From Candidatus Igneacidithiobacillus taupoensis (GTDB lineage: Bacteria > Pseudomonadota > Gammaproteobacteria > Acidithiobacillales > Acidithiobacillaceae), in the NCBI GenBank assembly GCA_021375695.1, contig JAEPKX010000001.1, forward strand, positions 1-64,000: 64,000 nucleotides of DNA, given 5' to 3'. The notes beneath the pieces are model-generated. The model was not told the origin of the DNA, ran no database searches, and was given only the letters and a program-made list of their open reading frames with translations. This document shows positions 61,144 through 64,000 of the stretch, one piece after another (the first letter of the stretch is position 1; each line of letters starts with the position of its first letter). A program made the position numbers and the translations under genes.

Positions 61144-61456
61144 AGGTGCCCCCCCTAACTAGCAAAAAGGTTAAGAAGCAGCTCCCGTGCACCCCCAGAC
61201 AGTACGTGGTTTTATGCCCTACCTTGTGGAACCGGCTCTGCCGCGCTCCAATTTTTCTGAGGACTGACCCCCTTGTAACTGCTTTCGGTGCCGTGGAAAC
61301 AGAGCCGCAACTATACTCGCTTTGCGCAGCGATGCAATACCTGGAAAGTCCCATCAAGCCTTTGCCCAATTTCACTTTTTTGTCATCTTCTTGTCATGAA
61401 ATGATTGCATTTTTTGGCCACAGCACCACCATTGGCTTCCCCATGGGCCAAGGGTT

Positions 61457-61462
61457 TATAAT
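61457..61462 (+). promoter_or_regulatory. candidate -10 (TATAAT) for the mla operon
   Basis: Exact TATAAT upstream of mlaF; the possible -35 TTGGCT is at non-optimal 19 nt spacing. Confidence 0.4.
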
Positions 61463-61471
61463 CAGAAACCT

Positions 61472-62302
61472 TTGGAGATAAGCGGAACGAGTAGCTTGGC
61501 CAACAGTGATTTGATCCATATTACGAACCTGCACTTCGCCCGGGGCGAGCACGCGGTGCTTTCCGGCATCGATCTGCGGGTAGCACCAGGTTCAGTAGTA
61601 GCCATCATGGGAGCCAGTGGCGGCGGCAAGACCACGCTGCTGAATCTCATTGCAGGCACTTTGCGCCCCCTCCAAGGCGAGATTCTGGTACATGGCCGCA
61701 ATCTCGCAACACTGAGCAGCGCGGAGCTCTATGATCTACGCCGGCGGATGGGGATGTTATTTCAACATAGTGCCCTTTTTACCGACCTTACCGCCTTCGA
61801 AAACGTTGCGTTTCCCTTGCGTCGGCACTTTCGCCTTCCCGAGGACTTGTTGCGCAAAATCGTCCTGCTCAAATTGGAGGCCGTCGGCTTGCGTGGTGCC
61901 GCTGATCTCTTCCCTGCCGAGCTCTCTGGGGGCATGTCCCGACGGGTAGCACTGGCTCGCGCCGTGGTCATGGATCCTCTGCTGATCCTCTATGACGAAC
62001 CTTTCACTGGACTGGACCCCATCAGTGTCGGCATCATTGCCAGCTTGATTCGCCGTCTCAACGACGCCCTCGGGGCAAGCAGTATCGTGGTCAGTCACGA
62101 TGTCCAGGAAACCTTTTCCATTGCCGACTATGGTTACATCCTGGCCGGGGGAAAAATCATTGCCGAAGGAACTCCGGAAATGCTGCGAGCCGATCCATCG
62201 CCCCTTGCCCAGCAGTTTCTCCGTGGTGAGCCCGAAGGCCCCGTACCTTTTCATTATCCCGCCAGAGGGAGTTTTGCCGCGAGCCTGGGAGTGCCCAGCT
62301 GA
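61472..62302 (+). CDS. mlaF: ABC transporter ATP-binding protein MlaF
   Basis: IMGASGGGKTTLLNLIAGTL, ELSGGMSRRVALARAVVMDPLLILYDEPFTGLDPISVGII; N-terminal start uncertain (TTG 61472, 61496 or 61511). Confidence 0.92.
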   Translation: MEISGTSSLANSDLIHITNLHFARGEHAVLSGIDLRVAPGSVVAIMGASGGGKTTLLNLIAGTLRPLQGEILVHGRNLATLSSAELYDLRRRMGMLFQHSALFTDLTAFENVAFPLRRHFRLPEDLLRKIVLLKLEAVGLRGAADLFPAELSGGMSRRVALARAVVMDPLLILYDEPFTGLDPISVGIIASLIRRLNDALGASSIVVSHDVQETFSIADYGYILAGGKIIAEGTPEMLRADPSPLAQQFLRGEPEGPVPFHYPARGSFAASLGVPS

Positions 62303-62303
62303 C

Positions 62304-63080
62304 ATGAGCGAAAGTTTCATTCCCAGGCTCGGACACACCGTTTGGCAAACGATCCCCAGGCTCGGGGCAGCAACTTTGCTGCTCTTTTCGGGTCTTTTCG
62401 CAGTTACCCATCGTCACTTCAGCTTTTCCCAGTGGCTCCGCCAGACCTATGGCCTGGGGGTCCTTTCGCTCTTGCTCATGATAGTCGCAGCACTCTTTAC
62501 GGGAATGGTCCTGGCCTTTCAGGGCTATTACGCCCTGGTTCGCTTTGGCGCAACCTCCGCATTGGGAACACTGGTAGCCTTGTCTTTGCTGCGGGAATTG
62601 GGGCCCGTGCTCACAGCCCTGCTCTTCGCCGGACGGGCGGGATCGGCGCTCACTGCTGAAATTGGCTCCATGAAAGCCACGGAACAACTGAGCGCCATGG
62701 AAATGATGGCGGTCAACCCCATTGCCTGGGTGCTCGCACCGCGCTTGTGGGGAGGGATTGTCGCCGTACCCATCCTCTGCGTGATCTTTGACCTGATCGG
62801 TATCTATGGCGGATATCTGGTCGCCGTCCCTGTTCTTGGGGTGAATGGCGGTACCTTCTGGGCCCAGATGCAGTCCAGTATCAGCTTCCAGGGAGACATC
62901 CTCAATGGACTGTTCAAGGCCCTGTGCTTTGGCCTGGTGGTGACCTGGATTGCCGTCTGGCAAGGCTTTTCGGCACGGCCTACGGCCGAAGGGGTGGGCG
63001 AAGCGACGACCCGAAGCGTCGTCATGGCCTCCCTGGCCGTCCTGGGACTTGATTTCATCCTCACAGCCTTGCTGTTTTGA
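62304..63080 (+). CDS. mlaE: MlaE family lipid ABC transporter permease
   Basis: ELGPVLTALLFAGRAGSALTAEIGSMKATEQLSAMEMMAVNPIAWVLAPRLWGGI. Confidence 0.94.
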   Translation: MSESFIPRLGHTVWQTIPRLGAATLLLFSGLFAVTHRHFSFSQWLRQTYGLGVLSLLLMIVAALFTGMVLAFQGYYALVRFGATSALGTLVALSLLRELGPVLTALLFAGRAGSALTAEIGSMKATEQLSAMEMMAVNPIAWVLAPRLWGGIVAVPILCVIFDLIGIYGGYLVAVPVLGVNGGTFWAQMQSSISFQGDILNGLFKALCFGLVVTWIAVWQGFSARPTAEGVGEATTRSVVMASLAVLGLDFILTALLF

Positions 63081-63094
63081 ACACGAGGGATTTT

Positions 63095-63577
63095 ATGAGT
63101 CAACGGTCTGTAGATTGGTGGGTAGGAATCTTCGTACTCCTCGGCATTGCCGCTCTTACGGTTCTTGCCCTGCGCGTGGGGAACCTGTCGGGCTTTCGAT
63201 ATGAGAATGGCTACATCCTCCATGCCACCTTCAACAATGTCGGCAGCCTCAAAGTCCGTAGTCCTGTCAAGTTGGGGGGAGTCAGCATTGGCGAAGTCAC
63301 TAAGATCCAGCTCGATCCCAAGACTTTCCTTGCCGACGTTACCATGCGCATTGACCCCAAGATCAAATTACCAGTGGATACGGGCGCATCCATCTATACC
63401 GAGGGCCTTCTCGGAGAACAATTCATTGCCATTCAACCTGGGGGTATGCCCCAGGATCTGCAGCCGGGAGCGACCATCACCCTGACCCAGGGTGCGGTCA
63501 ACATCGACCAGATGATCGGTCAAATGGTATTCAACAAGGCTTCGGGCACTGGACCCAGCGTTTCCACTACTTCCTGA
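63095..63577 (+). CDS. mlaD: MlaD/MCE domain protein
   Basis: VDWWVGIFVLLGIAALTVLALRVG, VRSPVKLGGVSIGEVTKIQLDP. Confidence 0.93.
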   Translation: MSQRSVDWWVGIFVLLGIAALTVLALRVGNLSGFRYENGYILHATFNNVGSLKVRSPVKLGGVSIGEVTKIQLDPKTFLADVTMRIDPKIKLPVDTGASIYTEGLLGEQFIAIQPGGMPQDLQPGATITLTQGAVNIDQMIGQMVFNKASGTGPSVSTTS

Positions 63578-63597
63578 TCTCGATGAGGAGAACACCG

Positions 63598-64000
63598 ATG
63601 TCGTCAAGCATTGCCCGGAAATTTTGGCTGTGGGCCCTCTTCGCTCTGGCCCTAAGCTGGGGTCCACTGACCCTTGCCAATGATAATGCCCAAGCCGCTG
63701 CCCAGGTGGTGGAAAGAATGACTCACCAGGTCCTGCAAATTCTGCAAAAGAATCAGGGCAAGCCCGTCACCCCTGCCATCAAGAAGGAGGTTGCCGATGC
63801 CATCGTCCCGCACATTGATTTCCAGACCATGTCGGCCTATGTCATGGCAGCCTACTGGCGGCAAATGTCCCCAGCGCAACAGCAACGATTCAGCCAACTT
63901 TTCCAGGATCTGTTGGTGAAGACCTACAGCAACGCCCTCAACCAATACCATGGACAGCAGGTCACGATCCAGGGCAGCCAACAGATTTCCCAGAATCCCC
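63598..64000 (+). CDS. mlaC: MlaC-like phospholipid-binding protein (truncated by window end)
   Basis: Signal peptide KFWLWALFALALSWGPLTLA; VVERMTHQVLQILQKNQG...IVPHIDFQTMSAYVMAAYWRQMSPAQQQRFSQLFQDLLVKTYSNAL. Confidence 0.9.
   Translation, partial: MSSSIARKFWLWALFALALSWGPLTLANDNAQAAAQVVERMTHQVLQILQKNQGKPVTPAIKKEVADAIVPHIDFQTMSAYVMAAYWRQMSPAQQQRFSQLFQDLLVKTYSNALNQYHGQQVTIQGSQQISQNP

Overview
This is a 64 kb gene-dense chromosomal window from a Gram-negative gammaproteobacterial-type genome; the gene content and style resemble an Acidithiobacillus-like acidophile, which is inference. It is mostly housekeeping: dapF-xerC-hslVU, rpoH, ftsYEX, rsmD-coaD-fdx, mutM-prmC-prfA-hemA, lolB-ispE-prs, pgi and peptidoglycan genes, a bd-type oxidase, rplM-rpsI-argC, a PDH operon, erpA, gltA, gshAB-algH-ruvX-pyrR-pyrB-pyrC', a QseEGF/GlrKR-like two-component locus, msrAB, folB/plsY, speD and mlaFEDC (cut off by the window end). 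There are three tRNAs (Gln-CTG, Gln-TTG, Lys-TTT). I saw no CRISPR array, IS element or prophage. The most unusual points are: (1) a DacA-like penicillin-binding protein that has lost all three S11 catalytic motifs, next to a PBP1A-like protein with altered GT51 motifs and a 62-aa membrane ORF; (2) three tandem EAL proteins with a shared, unassigned C-terminal helical extension; (3) a single-chain PDH E2-E3 fusion with two nearly identical lipoyl domains; (4) a lone dynamin-like GTPase with a four-Cys insertion in its G domain; (5) a dihydroorotase-like protein lacking its metal ligands.
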